Notes under the pieces: model-generated
Told to the model about the DNA's origin: nothing
The model's database searches: none
The model's input: only the letters and a program-made list of their open reading frames with translations
NCBI GenBank assembly: GCA_020348765.1
Contig: CP070753.1
Span: 1,809,791-1,816,754, forward strand
Source of the DNA: Burkholderiales bacterium
Lineage (GTDB): Bacteria > Pseudomonadota > Gammaproteobacteria > Burkholderiales > Burkholderiaceae_E
Length of the DNA: 6,964 bases
Direction: 5' to 3'
Shown: positions 5,875-6,964 of the stretch, one piece after another
Numbering within the stretch: the first letter of the stretch is position 1
Layout of the letters: the number at the start of each line of letters is the position of its first letter
Program-made: the position numbers and the translations under genes

Positions 5875-6964
5875 CAGTCCTCGGCGAGCAGCGACAGCCC
5901 CAGTTGCGCGCGCCGCCGCAGCCACAGGCTCGGCCGGTAGCGCGGGTCGCCGGTGACCCGCTCGATGCCGTGCAGAATCTCGGCGACGCGTGCCGGCCCG
6001 AGCCGATCGCCCATTGCGAGCGGCCCGATCGGATAACCGAGCCCCAGCCGCACTGCGGTATCGATGTCCTGCGGCCGTGCGATGCGCTGCTGAGCGATCT
6101 CGCAGGCGATGGCCACGATGACCGCAATCACCCGCTGCGCCACGAAGCCGGCGCTGTCGCGCAACAGCGTGACCCGAGCGCCGTCGGCGCCCGCCAGCGC
6201 ACACGCGCCGGCCGCGATCTGCGGGTCGGTCGCCGGTGTGGTCATCAGCACCCGATGGCGGCACTGCCCGCGCGCGACCGGAAACAGCGTGTCGATCGCC
6301 ACCACCTGGCGTGCATCGAGCCCGAGCTCGATCGCGGCGCTCGTGGCATCGACGCCCAGCGGCGCCGCCAGTGCGATCGAATCGGCGTCCGGTCGCTCGC
6401 CGGTGTCCAGGGCCCCGTCGAGCGCACCGACGAGCTCACACAGGGCCGCGTGCGCCGGTCCCGGCGCGACCCAGACCGCGCGCGCCGCGGCGGCTGGTCG
6501 CGCCGCATCCTCGACCGGCTGCTGCTTGCCGTCGACATAGCGGTAGAAACCTTCGCCGCGCTTGCGACCGACGAGTCCGGCCGCGAGCCGCTGCGCCGTG
6601 GTCACCGAGGGCCGGAACCGGGGCTCCTCGTAGAACTGGTGATAGATCGACTCCATCGCCGGGTGCGAGACGTCGAGCGCGGTCAGGTCCAGCAGCTCGA
6701 ACGGGCCCATCCGGAAGCCGCGCCCGTCGAAGTCGACCTGTTCGCGCAGGATCCGGTCGATCGCGTGGAACGGCGCCACGCCCTCGTTGAGCGCACGCAA
6801 GGACTCGGTACCGTAGCCGCGCCCGGCGTGGTTGACGATGAAGCCCGGGGTGTCCGTGCACACGACCGCCGTGTGGCCGGCGCGGGCCGTGATCTCGAGC
6901 AGGGCCTCGACGACTGCGGCCTCGGTGCGCACGCCGCGTACCACCTCGGCCAGCTTCATCAGCG
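5874..6964 (-). CDS. 3-hydroxyacyl-CoA dehydrogenase, PaaH-like, N-terminus off the window
   Basis: The NAD-dependent oxidation of 3-hydroxyacyl-CoA to 3-ketoacyl-CoA is predicted. The visible 362 or so residues start in LMKLAEVVRG, the end of the NAD-binding domain; its Glu matches the catalytic Glu170 of the human short-chain enzyme, while the partner His (in HFFNP) lies off the edge. Numbering from the Met at 6959, the first C-terminal domain runs about 35-140: DTPGFIVNHAGRGY (Asn43), RMGPFELLDLTALD (83-96) and LVGRKRGEGFYRY. A less conserved stretch (about 150-265) looks like a decayed second Rossmann unit. A second C-terminal domain then follows: DSAGFVAQRVIA (268-279), LGLGYPIGPLAMGDRLGP and TGDPRYRPSLWL. 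This duplicated arrangement is that of PaaH-type enzymes of about 475-510 residues. The Met at 6959 is internal, not the start. No crotonase domain is seen in the visible part. It is the first visible gene of the operon, and any operon promoter would be to the right. Confidence 0.92.
   Translation of the reverse strand, partial: LMKLAEVVRGVRTEAAVVEALLEITARAGHTAVVCTDTPGFIVNHAGRGYGTESLRALNEGVAPFHAIDRILREQVDFDGRGFRMGPFELLDLTALDVSHPAMESIYHQFYEEPRFRPSVTTAQRLAAGLVGRKRGEGFYRYVDGKQQPVEDAARPAAAARAVWVAPGPAHAALCELVGALDGALDTGERPDADSIALAAPLGVDATSAAIELGLDARQVVAIDTLFPVARGQCRHRVLMTTPATDPQIAAGACALAGADGARVTLLRDSAGFVAQRVIAVIVAIACEIAQQRIARPQDIDTAVRLGLGYPIGPLAMGDRLGPARVAEILHGIERVTGDPRYRPSLWLRRRAQLGLSLLAED

Noticed and set aside
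5875..6264. N-terminal extension of the phosphatase frame to 6264
   Set aside because: The added residues are an out-of-frame reading of the hydroxyacyl-CoA dehydrogenase; the RHA motif lies just after the ATG at 5874, as is usual for the family.
1..6964. CRISPR arrays, IS elements, tRNA genes or long repeats
   Set aside because: No regularly spaced repeats, transposase motifs, terminal inverted repeats or tRNA-like cloverleaf sequences were seen on either strand.

Overview
The window is high-GC bacterial chromosome (about two-thirds G+C by eye) with dense gene packing, short gaps and TTG start codons. The protein set (MnmH/SelU, DUF1178, a PaaH-like 3-hydroxyacyl-CoA dehydrogenase, an ACAD10/11-type dehydrogenase with its APH-type kinase, a YfcG-like GST) fits a betaproteobacterium such as a member of the Burkholderiales. 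That assignment is inference from protein resemblance, not from a marker gene. I saw no rRNA, tRNA, IS element, CRISPR array or sign of recent transfer.

Layout. Positions 1-164 (+) hold the last 53 codons of an unidentified gene. It converges on mnmH/selU (203-1324, -), the rhodanese plus P-loop enzyme that makes 2-selenouridine in tRNA. A 176-bp gap with short-leader promoter candidates on both strands separates mnmH from the divergent DUF1178 zinc-ribbon gene (1501-1956, +). That gene converges, across a 112-bp gap with two small hairpins, on a leftward operon filling the rest of the window.

The operon, in transcription order (right to left), is: a 3-hydroxyacyl-CoA dehydrogenase (5874 to beyond 6964, N-terminus off the edge); a histidine-phosphatase-family protein (5155-5874, start overlapping the previous stop by one base); an APH-fold phosphotransferase (4023-5105, TTG start); an acyl-CoA dehydrogenase with the ADGPDEVH signature of the ACAD10/11 group (2722-3990, TTG start behind a strong Shine-Dalgarno); and a YfcG-like glutathione S-transferase (2069-2719, start two bases after the previous stop).

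How the genes may work together. The kinase and acyl-CoA dehydrogenase are separate-gene versions of the two domains fused in mammalian ACAD11/ACAD10, and resemble the LvaA/LvaC pair of Pseudomonas levulinate catabolism. In those systems a 4-hydroxyacyl-CoA is phosphorylated and the phospho-intermediate is converted to a 3-hydroxyacyl-CoA, which a 3-hydroxyacyl-CoA dehydrogenase oxidises for beta-oxidation. All three activities are predicted here in one operon, so a gamma-hydroxy acid (or lactone/levulinate-like) degradation module is a reasonable hypothesis. The phosphatase between the dehydrogenase and kinase genes is the least explained member and could act on the phosphorylated intermediate. 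Substrate and phosphatase role are inference.
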